From Camelus bactrianus (taxonomy: Eukaryota; Chordata; Mammalia; Artiodactyla; Camelidae), in the NCBI RefSeq assembly GCF_048773025.1, contig NC_133557.1, positions 17,314,001 to 17,378,000 of the forward strand: a DNA stretch of 64,000 nt, in the 5' to 3' direction. A model generated the notes under the pieces. That model ran no database searches. It had not been told where the DNA came from and was given only the letters and a program-made list of their open reading frames with translations. Position numbers and translations under genes: made by a program. The stretch's first letter is position 1, and each line of letters starts with the position of its first letter. Positions 1 to 63,540 of the stretch are shown here, piece after piece.

Positions 1-179
1 CAACTGTATTCTGAACAAAATCCCGAGTAGCTGATGTGGTTCATCAAACTGTAATTCTGAGTCACTGTCAAATATCAACGAGAAACAGGTGGCACTCTGG
101 AAAACTTCTATGTGCTTTGATGGGGAGGCAGGGGTGAAATGACACATTTTTGGCACAATAGGAAATGCTGACCTCAGAA

Positions 180-1004
180 GGCCTGAAGGGAAATGAACAA
201 CCTTCTCGTCTCCCAGCAATAACCAGCTGGAAAACATAAAGACTGGGGGAAAAAAACCCAACTCACAATTGCCATAAAGATAAAAAATACTTACAAGTAA
301 ACTCAATAAGAAATATGCAGGACTTGGCAACATGACACTAGGGGCCATGGTGGTTTGGTCACTACGTCCCTACCACCTACGGAGGTCCCAGCACAAGGCT
401 GTACTTTATAAATATTTACCAAATCAACAGTATATATAAAAGACCTGAGTAACTGCAGTGAATATTGTGTTCTTTAATTTTGCAAAGATATCAGTCTTAC
501 CCTACTGCATGTGTAAAAGCCAATCAAAATCCTAACAAATGGATATATGTATACATGGATAGATACAGTTACGTAAATGTGTGTACACACATACATATAC
601 ATATAATTTTTTTCTGTATGGAGTAGTCAGGAAGAGGTTAAAAAAGAATAATTCTGAAGAATTCTGAAGTTCATGTGCAACAATATATGAGCAAAGGAAT
701 AGAAATCAAAAGAACAGAAAGGTTACATACACACACAGCATATATCTCAGTATATTTTATGAATACTGTTTTATATGAATAGGGGGAAAAATGGACTATT
801 TAACAAACAGAAAATCAGAAATACTTGGAAATAAATTAAATTAGTAGACCCCCCCCATTATATGCCATTTACCAAAATTATACAATTGAAGACTGAAATG
901 TAAAAAATAAACTAAAAAAATTCAGTTAAAGATTATGAAGTAACATGCACATTTAATTCTTTTATCTCCTCAAATGTCCAGTTACAATGATAGGTAAAAG
1001 GATT
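180..1004 (+). mobile_element. Old LINE-1 fragment, ORF2 3' portion
   Basis: Decayed blocks follow the order of L1 ORF2: a 'tcacaattgccataaagat...aaatacttacaagtaaactcaa' block, a 'caatcaaaatcctaacaa' block, and 'gacctgtgggac'-like downstream text near 780-910. There is no open frame of useful length. Identified from memory of L1 consensus; the borders are approximate. Confidence 0.5.
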
Positions 1005-1007
1005 TTT

Positions 1008-1092
1008 TTTTAACGCATAATAAGAAGGTCCTGGGTTCAATCCTCAGTACCTCAATTGAACAAACAAAATGCCTAATAATGCCCTCTCCAAA
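1008..1092 (+). mobile_element. Camelid tRNA-Ala SINE (vic-1 type), 3' fragment
   Basis: Starts inside box B (ggtcctgggttcaatcctca), continues gtacctc and ends with the diverged family 3' end 'cctaataatgccctctcc'. Box A and the 5' half are missing. Confidence 0.75.
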
Positions 1093-1129
1093 ATAAACCT
1101 ACAAACAGAAAAGGAGAAGCCATAATAAA

Positions 1130-3350
1130 ATTCTGGGAGTTGGAAAGTAAACCAAGTGGTATATGACTTGAAGAAAGCAGAATCTCAGGTAGGAAATAAC
1201 CTAATTCAACATGACAGAACAGCCAAAGGGATCAGGCATCGGTGGCACTGGGTACCCTGGAAAGAGGAGATACAATGATTAAAAAAACAAGGGCACTAGT
1301 AGAACATTTGTTGAAGTATCAGCTAGCCTGTAGACCACACACCCCAGCCTTGAGAGGATAAAAAAGATCTGTACCCATCTCTACCCTGGGAGACACCACA
1401 CAGTTAAAGGCAGAGGTATTATACTGAAGAAAGAGGACAGAGGCAGAGATACTGAGACCTCCCTACCTCTCCCCACCCCTTCCCTACAGTCAGCTCCCAG
1501 TACAACCCTTCCTCTAGGCAAGAGGGAGGAAGAAAGACATCCCAAAGCACTGACACTGGAGGTTCCCCAATGAAATGGTCCAGCTAGATGGTCAGTGTTC
1601 ACATATAGCCCACATGCCCAGAGCTTCTAATCTCTAGATAGTGCCCACCATCTGGCAACCAAAACCAGACATCTTAGGAAAGTCTCTGACCTGAAACACA
1701 GAGGATTTGCTTCTGGTGTGGAGGGGCAAGACCCTAACACACCAATCCTCCAGTAAATAACCACAAAATCTGGGCAAAATACAAAACCAAAATAAATGAA
1801 CAGAAAAACCTTATATGTATGTATATGTATGACTGAAACATTATGTTGTGCACCAGAAATTGATACAACATTGTAAACTGACTATAATTCAATAGAAAAA
1901 AATGGTTAAAATTAAAAAAAAAGAAAAAAAGGAACGAAAAGAAAAACCTATCTGAGGGCACCAAGGAGTTAAAGAAAGCAGGGAGATTTTGGAGAGCAAC
2001 AGAAAACTGTGGTTTAGCCAGAGGGGAAGCCACAGTTATGGCAAAGATGCAGGGCAGCTACAATTCTTGATAAGGAGCCACTGTCTTTCTGACCAGAAGC
2101 ATCAAGGGAAGAAGTCTGGTGCAATCAGGACTGCCAGAGGTAAGAGAGGATCTCCAGAAAGTAGAGACAGATAATGAACCCCAAACCAAGAAGCAAAACA
2201 CCACACTAAGAAACAAACAGAAATCTTAGAACTAAAACACAATCTCTAAATTAAAGAAAGCAATGGATGGGCTTAATAATTAGCATGATTGAAATGACAG
2301 ACAAAAGAGTCAGTGAACTTGAAGACAGACAAATCAAAACAAAAGAAAGAAAAAGGATTAAGAAAAAAGAACAGAACCTATGGACCTGTGGGACATTATC
2401 AAAAGGTCAAACATACAGGTAATTGGAATCTCAGAGAGAAACAAGAGAATAGGGCAAAAGGAAAAAAAGAAATCAAAGAAATATTGACCAAAAGCTTCCC
2501 AAAATTGATGAAAGAACTACATTTACACATTTAAGAAGGTCAATGAACTCTGCACAGGATGAAGTCTACACATCACAGTCAAACTGCTACAAATCAAAAA
2601 TTAAGTAAAACAACACATTCTATACAGGGGAACAGCCACTTAAACAACTGAGGAATTTCTCACCAGAAACCATGGGAGTGACAACACAGCAGAATAACAT
2701 TTTAAAGTGCTGAAAGGAGTGGGGGAAAAAAAAGCCAACGCAGAATTTTAATTTGAAAAAGACATAAACAAACAATAAGAAAAAATTTGCCTTGACAAAT
2801 TTGCCTTGACACCGTAGGAAGATTAATTTAAAAAAAATCTATCACGATTCATCTCAGAAAGACAAGAGAAGACACTGCTGAATGCTATAAAAATTGAAAA
2901 ATCACAAAAGAAAACCAGGAAATTAAAAATATAATATACAATGAAAACTTAGGTGTTAAAGTTGGAAGACAGGGTAAAGGAATTCTACCAGAGGTATAGC
3001 AAAATATAATGAGATGGAAAGTAGAGCAAAGAGAAAAACAGGTGAACAGTCCAGAAGGTCTGACATATAAATACAGGAGTTCCACAAAGAGAAAACAAAA
3101 CAGAAAGAAATAATAAAAGTGAAAATACAAGAAAATTCCCCAGAACTGAAGAAATATAGATTTCAGATGGTAAAGACCTACTCAGCATCCAACTCAACAG
3201 ATGCCACACAAAACCCAGCTCACTGTAAAACTTCACAGTTCTGGGACAAAGAAGATATATTAAGGGTTCTAAAGAGAAAAAACATGTCACATACACAGAC
3301 CAGGAATCAGAAGGGCTTTGAAATTCTAAACAATTCTGTAAGCTAGATTT
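1130..3350 (+). mobile_element. Old LINE-1 5' region (5' UTR/ORF1-like), interrupted
   Basis: Text such as 'cagtgaacttgaagacagac', 'aactgctacaaatcaaaaatt', 'tctcaccagaaaccatggga' and 'ttaaagtgctgaaaggagt' matches the order of old mammalian LINE-1 5' sequences as I remember them. It is broken by the L1 tail at 1812-1939. No gene-length frame survives. The subfamily cannot be named without a search. Confidence 0.5.
1812..1939 (+). mobile_element. Short LINE-1 3' tail insertion
   Basis: Contains the L1 3' end text 'gtatgactgaaacattatg', 'gatacaacattgtaaactga' and 'ctataattcaatag' followed by an A-rich tail. It is flanked by the 10-bp direct repeat agaaaaacct (1802-1811 and 1940-1949), consistent with a target-site duplication. 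It is a heavily 5'-truncated copy. Confidence 0.75.
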
Positions 3351-3973
3351 AGTAAATGTTTCAGGTAGGGGGAAGCTGGGAGGGACCTGTTGGTATTAGG
3401 AAGTGCTATTTTTCATAAGTCTAATAGAATAATTTGGCTCTTTAAATTATGTGTATATATAACTTTGATGAAAATAAAAAACTAAATTAGAAAGAGAAAA
3501 GCAATGATGATATTAAGGCCAGAAGACCCTGCTGGAAGCAGAGTTGGGGTGAAAAAAACCATAAAAAAAAAAACTGAAAGAAAATACTTCAGAATATTTA
3601 TATGACTGCATAGTTGAGAGGTGGGAGGAGCCTTTTTAAGGATATTAATTTAAGCATAAAGCAAATTTAAGCATAAATAAGCACTTATTTATTTAAAGCC
3701 ATTTTAAGACTAAGAGATTTGACCACTATAAAATTAAAAATTTCTAAACATAAAATAAACAAAAACCCATAGCCACAATCAAAAAGTCAAAAACAACACT
3801 GGGAAAGTATTTGCACTGTATTAACTAAATAAGCAATTCTTGTAAATTAATAAAGAAAAATGCAAAGAGCAACAGAAAATGGAGAAAGAACATGAATAAG
3901 CAATGCACAAAAGAGAAATATAAACAGTTAATAAATACGAAATATATTCACTCTCATTAATAATCTGAAATAA

Positions 3974-4116
3974 GAGGGGGAGGGAATAGCTCAGTGGTAG
4001 AGTTCATGCTTAGCCTGCACAAGGAGGTCCTGGGTTCAATGCCCAGTATCTCCATTAAAAAAAAAAAAAAAAAAAAAAAAGGAAGAAGAAAAGAAAAAGA
4101 AAAGAAATACAAATTA
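3974..4116 (+). mobile_element. Camelid tRNA-Ala SINE (vic-1 type)
   Basis: Complete head: gggggagggaatagctcagt (box A) and ggtcctgggttcaatgccca (box B), then 'gtatctccatt', a run of about 26 A and an A/G-rich tail. A short direct repeat aaataagag (3968-3976 and 4117-4125) may be the target duplication. Confidence 0.88.
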
Positions 4117-4129
4117 AAATAAGAGACCA

Positions 4130-4900
4130 TAATTTTGGCTTACTGAATTAGTCAAGACTAAAAGGTAAAAACAGTATTGATTAGAGTATGGAGAAAAAAA
4201 GCATTCTCATAAACATTAAAAGGCATAGTAAAAATGTCTTTCTAGGGGGTGTGTTGAAATAAATATCAAATGCTTTTAAAAATGTACAACAGAATTTATA
4301 CTAAGGAAATAACTGGAAACATATACAATGAATGCAAAGCAATATTCCCAGAGTTCCTTAAACTGCTGAAAAGTTGGAAACAACCTATAAGACAGAGTGT
4401 CATGCAGATCCCCAAAACTATGTTGTAGAAAAAAAATTAAAGAAAATAAATTCATAATACGTTAAATCAAAAGGTGACTTACAAAGTATAATGTAGACTA
4501 TGGTCCCAGTTCAAACAAACTAACAACAAAACTAAATATCTGTGTGCACAAAGGAAAAAGACTAAAAAGATAGATGCCCAAGTATGAATGGAAGCCTTGA
4601 GCAAGTGGTGGTATTATAATGTGTTCCTCTTTTCAAGAGAAACTATAATACTTAGATAATTTGAAAACAAAATGAGCAGTAAATGATAAGGAAAATAGCA
4701 TATAAGAGAGCTAACTTAAGACATCTGTACTTGGCAAAAGTCTGTTCACTATACTGTTAGTCATTTGGGGGGAATCTTTAAAAAAACTGGAAACTGGTAG
4801 TTGTATATATTTCAAAGAGTGAGATGATATATTTATAAAAGAAGCAAGTGTTCTGGAAATTCATCTATAGTGCATTTATAAAATATGAAACTGCTTTCTA
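4130..4900 (+). mobile_element. Old LINE-1 3' fragment
   Basis: Shows the eroded ORF2 end/3' UTR pattern: 'ctaaggaaataactgga', 'ctgaaaagttggaaacaacc' (from 'tgttggaaacaacctaaatg'), and later 'tgcatttataaaatatgaaa'. Highly diverged; ends uncertain. Confidence 0.4.
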
Positions 4901-5441
4901 GCTTTGATATATCCCTCAAAATAAAAATATAAGTCTCAAGAATTCTTTACCTAAAGATCTCTAATACAGGGTTCTGAGAAATTCTTTTATTGCCTTATCC
5001 GATTTTTGGAGAATTATTTATGTTATGTTAGATGTCAGCATAATGCATAGTTAAATTTGTCATTTCCTTTCACACTTTTTCTATAAATTACATTTTTTAA
5101 GGACAAACAGGATCTTCAAGGATCAGAATATCTAACACAATTGAGATTTACTATGATGACTATCTAAAAACAAAGATTTCCTTTAAACTTAGCAATGCCT
5201 TAGCTAATAGTTTCTATGATCTTGAAAAGTCTTTTCCATTAAGAGTAAATTTTAAAAATCTATTTGCCATCTTCAGATCATTAATGTATCCCGATGACTG
5301 AAAATGCAAGGTACGGTGTAACAAATGTAGTATCCACACAACCCCCAAAGCACCACAGGCTCCGCCTGCATGAGAAATGGAACTTAGGTTCAAGGAATTA
5401 CAGAAGTATGAGCAAGAAAATAAATTAGGATGCCATAGCTA

Positions 5442-5477
5442 CTGTATCATAAAACCTTAGAGGGTTTTATGATACAG
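5442..5477. repeat. Perfect 15-bp inverted repeat with 6-nt loop
   Basis: Left arm CTGTATCATAAAACC (5442-5456), loop ttagag, right arm GGTTTTATGATACAG (5463-5477). The arms are exactly complementary and pairing stops outside them. It lies in the intron about 470 bases past exon 15. Too short for a microRNA precursor and not in a repeat I recognise. Confidence 0.9.
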
Positions 5478-5943
5478 GGCTGAAAAAGGACATAAAACAT
5501 CCCCAAATTCTTTCGGGGGGAGTTGTCAGCTTGTGCTCTTTTAGCAACTTGATATAGTGATGCCTTCCAGGACATATTTCCCTCATCATTAGTAAGGCCG
5601 AAAAAAAAGTAAGTATGTTATTTTCCTAGCCTTCTGTAATGTTACTTGAATTTTGTTTCTTCCAATTAAAGAGAATATAAATAAACATGTTAAGTTTATT
5701 TTTAAAGCAAAGCAAGGGTTCCATATCAAAGGCTAGGAAATCCACTCTAGACAGTTAAACTTGGGTATACCTGGTCATGAGATTCAACTCTGAATTTTAG
5801 GCAATCTTTAAGAGAAGATTCCTTTTCTCTATTTTTTTTTTTAATGCTCTGTTGTTAAAACATAATTTCTGAATGAATCAAAAAGGCATCAAAGAAAAGG
5901 AACTGCCCGCAGCATTTGATACATAGCTTTGACACAAGTCTCA

Positions 5944-56451
<50,508 letters not shown>

Positions 56452-59400
56452 CTATTGAAGGCAATTATTTTATTTCTGTAAAATATAAAAAAGGCAAAGA
56501 TTATGGTAAAATCCAAAATACAACATTTTAGCTTATCTCAGGGTTAGCTGTGATACGTAAGGAAAACACGGACTAGAGGACTACTCTACAGGACATTTAT
56601 AATCAGTAGTCTTCAAGCCCAACAACTGCCAGAGTCCTAAGCTCTAGCCCTATCTAGTCCTATCCCAAACCCTAATTTATTGCCCCAGAGAGGGTGAAGT
56701 CAGAAAGATACTGTCTTTGTAGATAAAACAAGTTATAAAAGATGCTGGCATATTAAATTGCAAGGGAAACAAAAAGAAGAGGCAAAAATAATGACATGAC
56801 TCTGTTGAGAGGAGCGGAGAAGGGATGGAAATAAGCGAAGCCCTCATTTCTTTTGGAAGAAAATCAATAAATAATGCCTACAATTGATAAATCAAGAAAT
56901 AGAAATACACACAATAAAAAAAGAGAGAGCTAAAAGACTTCTCTTAAAGGAGAGAGGAGTTGGTATGAGACAGGACAGGGCAGTCTTGCATTTCATCATA
57001 CACTCTCCTACATTACTTGAATGTTTTAAACCATATGCATTCCAACTAGACAAAATAAATCCCAATCCAATCTCTCATGAGTTTTAAAATGATTTTATTG
57101 TAACCACAACTTAAGCCCCATCCCTACCCCAACCAAAACGCCCATGACTACATTGAATTCTTTCTTGTAAGTGACTTTTCAGCACCTTAGCAACAAGAGC
57201 CCAGCAAGTGGCTTTAGAGGTCTAGAAGTGCACTGCGGCATCCCAGGGAGCAATAAGAACCCTGTTCCAGGAAACCTGAAATTTGGGGCTGCCTGAATCG
57301 TTACTCGCACCTTCCTCATATACAAAGAATGGAAGAATCACAGAATCTCAGCTTCCAGCTCTAACCTGAATGTTGATACCACCTCATTTTTATTGTTTAC
57401 TTTGATTTCCTGGACATCCCACAGAGCTACAAAACACCACCCCTCGGGAAACCATCCCGGAAGGGCACAATTATCCTTATGCTCATAATTATTTCTCATA
57501 TCCAAATGAAAGTGATGTGTAGGCATTAAGCAGAACTCTAAGATTAAAGTGAGATGGATCTAAGTGGGATCATGGTGTGTTTGATGCAACTGAGAAAAAT
57601 GAAGGACTTGTGATTCCAATCATCCCTGGGGACACAATTACAGTTTGTCAGTTTAAAGTTTGTCTATTTAGGGTTTTTTTTTTCCCTCCAAGAGTCATAA
57701 GCATCTTCTATTAAAAGGACCATAAAATGCTACCAGGATATTTCTGCTTGCAAAGAGCATAGCATCCAAGGAAGGAAGAAGCTGCAAAGTGGGATAAGGC
57801 AGGGCCTGGACCAAGGGGGAAGGAGAGGAGGGCAGAGAAGTGGCCAAATCAGGAAAATGGAAAGTCAAGTCAGTAAATGGTGCCTCTGAGGATCACTGTG
57901 AGGATTGGCATTTGATGGAACCATTATTCACCTCAAGCAAACCATAAACTTCTGAGAAAAAGACAAGGTACGGGCTCCCATCAGGGCAGTTCAAAGAATT
58001 TTACCCCCTAATCTTCATTATAGTGACGTCAGTTCCCAGTGAACTATATCAGCATAAGGTTACCGCCTTTATCTCTCAGCTTCAAATTATCAAACCCCAG
58101 AAAACCAACATTCTCAACCATCACAAACTGTCACAAATTCTGAATTGAAGAAAGAAGTTTGGAAAATAAATTCCAGCTAATAAAAAGGGATATTATCAAT
58201 AACCAGACATGTGTACTCAAAATTCTACCCAAAAAAGTAAAATAAATCATTTACAAAATACCAAGAAAGTACAATGCCAATAAAATTATTTTAATATAGA
58301 AAAAAGTAAGTTCAGTGCAGTAAAGACATCAAACACCACAATTTCCAATTAAGTACCACAAACTAGCATGCAAATAGGCAGGGCCCAACACTGCCAGGAA
58401 TGCGGGGGTAGGTCAAACTGATCCTTGCTGATGGCACTTTTCTTTGTTTCAAGCTTCCCAGAAGCACCCAGGCAACGGGCCACTAGATCTATAAGCTGCC
58501 GCAGTCCTTTAGTCTGCAAGTCATGCATCCCAAGGAAACAAGCCGGTAGGAAACAAAGCTGAGAGGAAGCACAGGGATAAGGAGGGCTACATGTGAAAAT
58601 GCCTGTCATAGCAGTGTGTCAGCTCTGGAGCTGGCCACGGAGATCACACAGGTCCACTGTTCCTTGGGCCTGTGTCTTCACAGGGCCTGGTAAGACTAGA
58701 GAAGGCAGATGAGCACAAGCTGGGAAGACTGGAAAGAGATGGGGCTGACCCAGTGCAGCTTGAATTTGATTACTCAGTAAAGAGAAGGCTTGGAGGAAAA
58801 GAACTGGGTGAAGGATTCTAAACCAAATCTCACGCTCCCCCACAACTTGTTCACATGCAAGATATTGCCACCGGCACCTTCAGCAATATTCGTGCTGCAC
58901 AGATAACCCCACCCCATCCTCTGAGAGGGAGACAATGTGTGTGTGAAATCCAAGTGAGTTTGCGGGATGTCACAGTAGGAATCACTGCTCCAGTTCACTG
59001 AAACAGTCTTTGGCCAACCTCGTGTTGTTATTGTGAAATCATTTCCAGCACCCCGATGGTGCCACACACCAGCACGCTGCCACCCCACAAGATAAAAGAT
59101 GTCACAAACAACATCGTTGGTTGTTCAATAAGCATTTGTTGACTTTTAATTCTCCAAACAGTACTAATAGTTAACAAAGCACTCTCTCTTAAGTTACCTC
59201 TACTTTTTTACCTGTTTGATGGTACATGTTTAAAAAATACAAAACTACCTACCCTTTTTGTAAGGCTAAATTTTATGTAGCAAGAACGGTTGAAGAAACA
59301 CACCCTAAAGCAGGCTCTTCTGCCCAAGACTGGAAAAGGCTTTTCACCCTAGGCTGTTGTGTTATCGTCACTCAAGAGTTGTGATTAGATAGATCTTTTT

Positions 59401-61299
59401 GGTCAATAAAGTACAAATTAAAACAGACCCCCACAATTTAATCAGAAGCATAATATGTATTCTGAAACTCCTAACTGTGGACAAACCAGGAGATTTGTCA
59501 ACAGAGGAAAAAAGTGTATGAAAAACAGGAAAAGTGTACAGCTTCTGAACTGCATGAAAACTGGGAGGCCTCCACTCGCCTCACTGCATTTCAGTGCTTA
59601 CGTCTGAAAGTAGCATTTAATTCACAAGGTTAGCTGCTAATAATATAAAAATCAAACAATGTAAAAATTCCCATTCCTTCTTACACTCATCCACCTAATG
59701 GTGCTTCTATTAAGAAAAATGGGTGCCAGGTTTCTGTAAGAGCATTCTGAAATGTATTATTTCTCCCCAGTTCATAAAGTTGGCCCTGGTGCCTGTGCCT
59801 CATTCAAGCTCCTCAGTCTTGCGTTATGGATTCTTAAAAATAATAAAACATTGGGTACACACTATTTCACCATTCATTTACAGAAATTATTTAGATTTAC
59901 TCTACCTGGAGAATTCTGCTACCTGGGGTCTACTTCATTACAAGAGTGTGTTTATGAAAACACGGACAAGTGCACACACAGCAGACCGCTACCACGGTCC
60001 TTTATACTCACAGGGACAGCAGAGACACAACTGACAGCAGGAAGGACGGGGACCTCTGCTCTCTTAATGGACTCCCGTCCCTTCCACTCTAATCAGGCAC
60101 TTTGGGACAGAGAGTAAGTGGGAAGCAACTTTAAAAATCAAATATACCTCAAAATTTCCACAATGAATATGTTATTTTTATCATCTATTTGTGCCCACCC
60201 TCAACTCTGAAGCTGGTTCCCAAGAACCACTCTCACAACAGCAGGCACAAATAAGGCAGTCCCACACTGTCGCAGGTGGGACTTGAGAGGGGGAATAGGA
60301 AGGGGACACAGGGAATAACAGTTCATTTGAGAAAAATGAATCAAGAAGGGAATGAGGAGGTCTGAGGGAATGCCACCTCCCTCAGACCCTCATCCAACCA
60401 CCTCTTACCAAGACTGTTGACAGACATTCTTGACCACAAAGAGGGTCTGATGGGCAAGATAGCCCCCAGCTTTTCACCTCCCTACCTTCCCACCCACCCT
60501 CCACAAACTGGACAGATTTATCTATGTCTTCTGCTGGGCTGGGAGCAGTCCATAGGAGGGCAACTGCAAGGGTCTGAAGGGCCAAAAAGCAGAGAGAAAA
60601 TCCAGGCTCAAAATGATAAGCCAGCTAAAACCTCTTCCAGACTTTGTTTCCTCAACTATAAAACAAAGTTTTACCTTTTTTTTTTTTTTAACCTACCACA
60701 TGAAGGGCTGAGAATCCAGGGTCTGTCACACGGTGACCATGAGCAGCCATTAGTGGTGCCTGTCCTGTGGGACTCCCGCCAGCGGCAGAGAACGAAGGTG
60801 GCCCCTCTCCTAAGGACAACGAACCCCTCCATCAGTAGTTGGGGTCCATCCTCTGCCACATCAGCCTTTGGATCACTTTGCAGTTTGTCTTTCCTTGTTT
60901 CATTCAGGTCCCTCCTCAAGGTCACCCTATCAGTATCAAGCTCAGTGCCCAACACTGGGACTCATAAACCATTATCTGTGTACAGAGTGAGTGAATAAAT
61001 GGGAAAGCTGTGTTCACAGAAAAGCCTTTGAGCTCCCGCTTTCTTCATCATAATTGGTGGCCTCTACCTTTTTTTCCTTTCCTGTTTATTCTGTTCTTTT
61101 GTCCAATCAAATTTCTCAGCATTCTTTATTCACACTTTTTCAAATACATGTAGTTGGCTTAAGAATTCAATGATATAAAGCTTAAAACAAAAAATATCCC
61201 CCTCACTCTACTCCTCCCCATTCCTGATTCACTCTTCCAAGAGGTAATCCTTTGATCTCTAGCTATTCCTTCTGCTACTTCCCAAAATATTTCTAAACA

Positions 61300-62230
61300 T
61301 CAGTGATAACACCACATTAACAAAACGAAGGATAAAAATCTTATGATGATCTCAACACATGAAAGAAAGCTTTTGACAAAATTCAACATCCATTCATGAT
61401 AAAAACTCTTAAAGTAGGCATAGAGGGAACATACCTCAACATAATAAAGGCTAGCTATGACAAACCCACAGCTAACATCACACTCAATAGTGAAAGCTGA
61501 AAGCATTTCCTCTAAAATCAGGAACAAGACAAGGGTGACCACTCTCGCCACTTTTATTCAATATAGTACTCAAGTCCTAGCCACAGGAATCAGACAAGAA
61601 AAAGAAATAAAAAGCATCCAAACTGGAAAGAAGTAAAACTGTCACTATTTGCAGAGGACATGATACCATATATAGAAAACCCTATAGCCACTAACAAAAA
61701 CCCATTAGAACTAGTAAGTAAGTTCAGTGAAATTGAAGGATATAAAATTAATATACAGAAATTTGTAGTGTTTCTAAACACTAATAACGATCTATCAGTA
61801 AAAGAAATTAAGAAAACATTTAGAACTGCCATCAAAAAGAGCAAAATACCCAGGAAAAACTTTAATGAAGGAACTGAAACACCTGTACTCTGAAACTATA
61901 AGACATTCATGAAAGAAACTGAAAATGACATAAATAAATGGAAAGATATACTGTGCTCACAGGATGGAAGAATTAGTATTGTTGAAATGACTATCCAAAG
62001 CAATTTATAGATTCAGTGCAACCCCTATCAAAATACCAATGGTATTTTTCACAGAACTTGAACAAACAATCCTAAAATATGTATGAAACCACAGAAGACC
62101 CTGAATATCCAAAGGTATCTTGAGAAAGAAGAAAGCTGAAGGTATTATGCTCCCTAATTTCAAAGCATACACCTGAAACCAACATAATATTGTACGTCAA
62201 CTGTACTTAAATAAATAAATAAATAAATGA
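61300..62230 (+). mobile_element. LINE-1 ORF2 (reverse transcriptase) fragment with internal deletion
   Basis: Runs through the RT domain ('caacacatgaaagaaagctt', 'acagctaacatcacactcaa', 'actatttgcagaggacatga'). The catalytic site reads LFAED (61645-61659) where active L1 has F-A-D-D. Soon after 'gctccctaatttcaaagc' (about 62150-62168) the text jumps to the element's 3' end ('acacctgaaaccaacataat', 'ctgtacttaaataaataaat'), so over a kilobase is missing. Several frame changes are visible. A dead copy. Confidence 0.88.
62207..62229 (+). repeat. (AAAT)n simple tail
   Basis: About five AAAT/TAAA units forming the tail of the preceding LINE-1. Confidence 0.9.
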
Positions 62231-62309
62231 ACAAGATTTCTAAAAAAACATGCCAATACTATTAGATTTCCCCTCCCAATTTTAAACATTATTCTATCAG
62301 CTTCTTCAT

Positions 62310-62500
62310 ATACGAGTTGGCAAATATTTTTATAAAAGGCCAGATAATAAATATTTTAGGCTTTGCAGGCCACATGGTCTCTGTTGCAGCTATTCAATTT
62401 TGCCACTGCAGCATGAAAAAGCCATGGACAATATGCAGATGAATGGGTCTGGCTGTGTTTCAATGAAACTATTTACAAAAGCAGGTAGCCCCCCTGGCTA
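62310..62500 (+). mobile_element. hAT-Charlie non-autonomous element (MER58-like)
   Basis: 'aaaaggccagataataaata', 'ttttaggctttgcaggccac', 'atggtctctgttgcagctat', 'tcaattttgccactgcagca' and 'gaaactatttacaaaagcag' match the widely seen 'ggccagatagtaaatattttaggctttgcgggcc' element. The name MER58 is from memory; the identity as this repeat is firmer than its name. Confidence 0.7.
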
Positions 62501-62689
62501 TGGAAAATAAAGCGTTATCTTCCCAATATAGTTATTATTACAATTATTTTAAAATCTGTATTCAATTCACAGCTAAGCCATGAACTATACTGTGCTAAAA
62601 CTGCCCTTTTTGTGTAATTTTCCCCTTAAAGATAGTAAGTACATTTAAATTTAAAAATTTGCTTTGTTTTTTTATGAATCACTAACGTT

Positions 62690-63540
62690 ATCTAAAAATG
62701 CTCCCCTTAAGCCTTAAAATTAAAACTCCTCTCAATCTAAGTTCATTTTTCCCCCTTGTATCATTGTATCTGGAGTCTTACAATTCTGTCAACCTGCTTC
62801 AAAGCCACCTTTCTAGGACTTCTCATTCATCACTCTCCTGGGGATTCACTCTCTTTGTCCCTCTCAAAAGTGGTCTCCCATGTTTCTTTCTTCTCTCTGA
62901 GGGTTTACTCTCTCACTTTGGTGAATCACAATGTCCACTAACTCTGGAAAATATATGAATGAGAGGTACATTTCTGAGAGCTTCATGTCTGAATATGTTT
63001 CTATTCTACCTTGATGGCTTGGTGGGTAGATACATTTCTCCTCAGAATTTTGAGAGCACTACACCACTGTCCTATTCCTTCCACTACCTGGATAAGGCAT
63101 CTGAACCACGGTGGTCCCTAATCACTTCTCTGTAACCTCTTCCTTCTCAGAAAGCTGTTGGTCCCAAGCTACATCACTGTGAAAAGATGTGCCTTGGGGT
63201 TATTTTCATCCATAAGGTTGGGCACCTGGTGAATTCTTTCACAATCTAGAAACTCTTATCTCAGTTCTGAGAAATCCTCTTTTATTATTTCCTCATAATT
63301 TCCTCCCTATTGTTTTCTTTTAATGGAACTCTTATTATTGTATTTGAATGATAGACCTCTGGGCTCTAATTTTCTCATTAAAAATTTTTTTCTCTTTCTT
63401 CATGTTCTGCTTTCTGGTAATTTTATCTTTCAACCCTTCTTTTTTTAAATGGCTAACATGTTTACCATTCAATAATTCTCTCTTTTTTGTACCCTGATAT
63501 TTTATTTTTACAATCTCCTAAGCTCGTGCCAAGTAACCAA
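62690..63540 (+). repeat. Unresolved old interspersed repeat
   Basis: 'tttcctcataatttcctccc', 'tgttttcttttaatggaact', 'cttattattgtatttgaatg' and 'gacctctgggctctaatttt' are words I remember from a common old mammalian repeat with the 'ggaactcctattattcgaatgttgga' motif. I cannot assign class or family from sequence alone. No coding capacity is seen. Confidence 0.4.

Noticed and set aside
5442-5477. microRNA precursor
   Set aside because: A 15-bp stem with sharp ends is too short for a pre-miRNA, and pairing does not extend.
60417-60998. 193-codon plus-strand frame
   Set aside because: Longest unexplained frame, but no domain, no splice context and ordinary intronic composition; likely chance.
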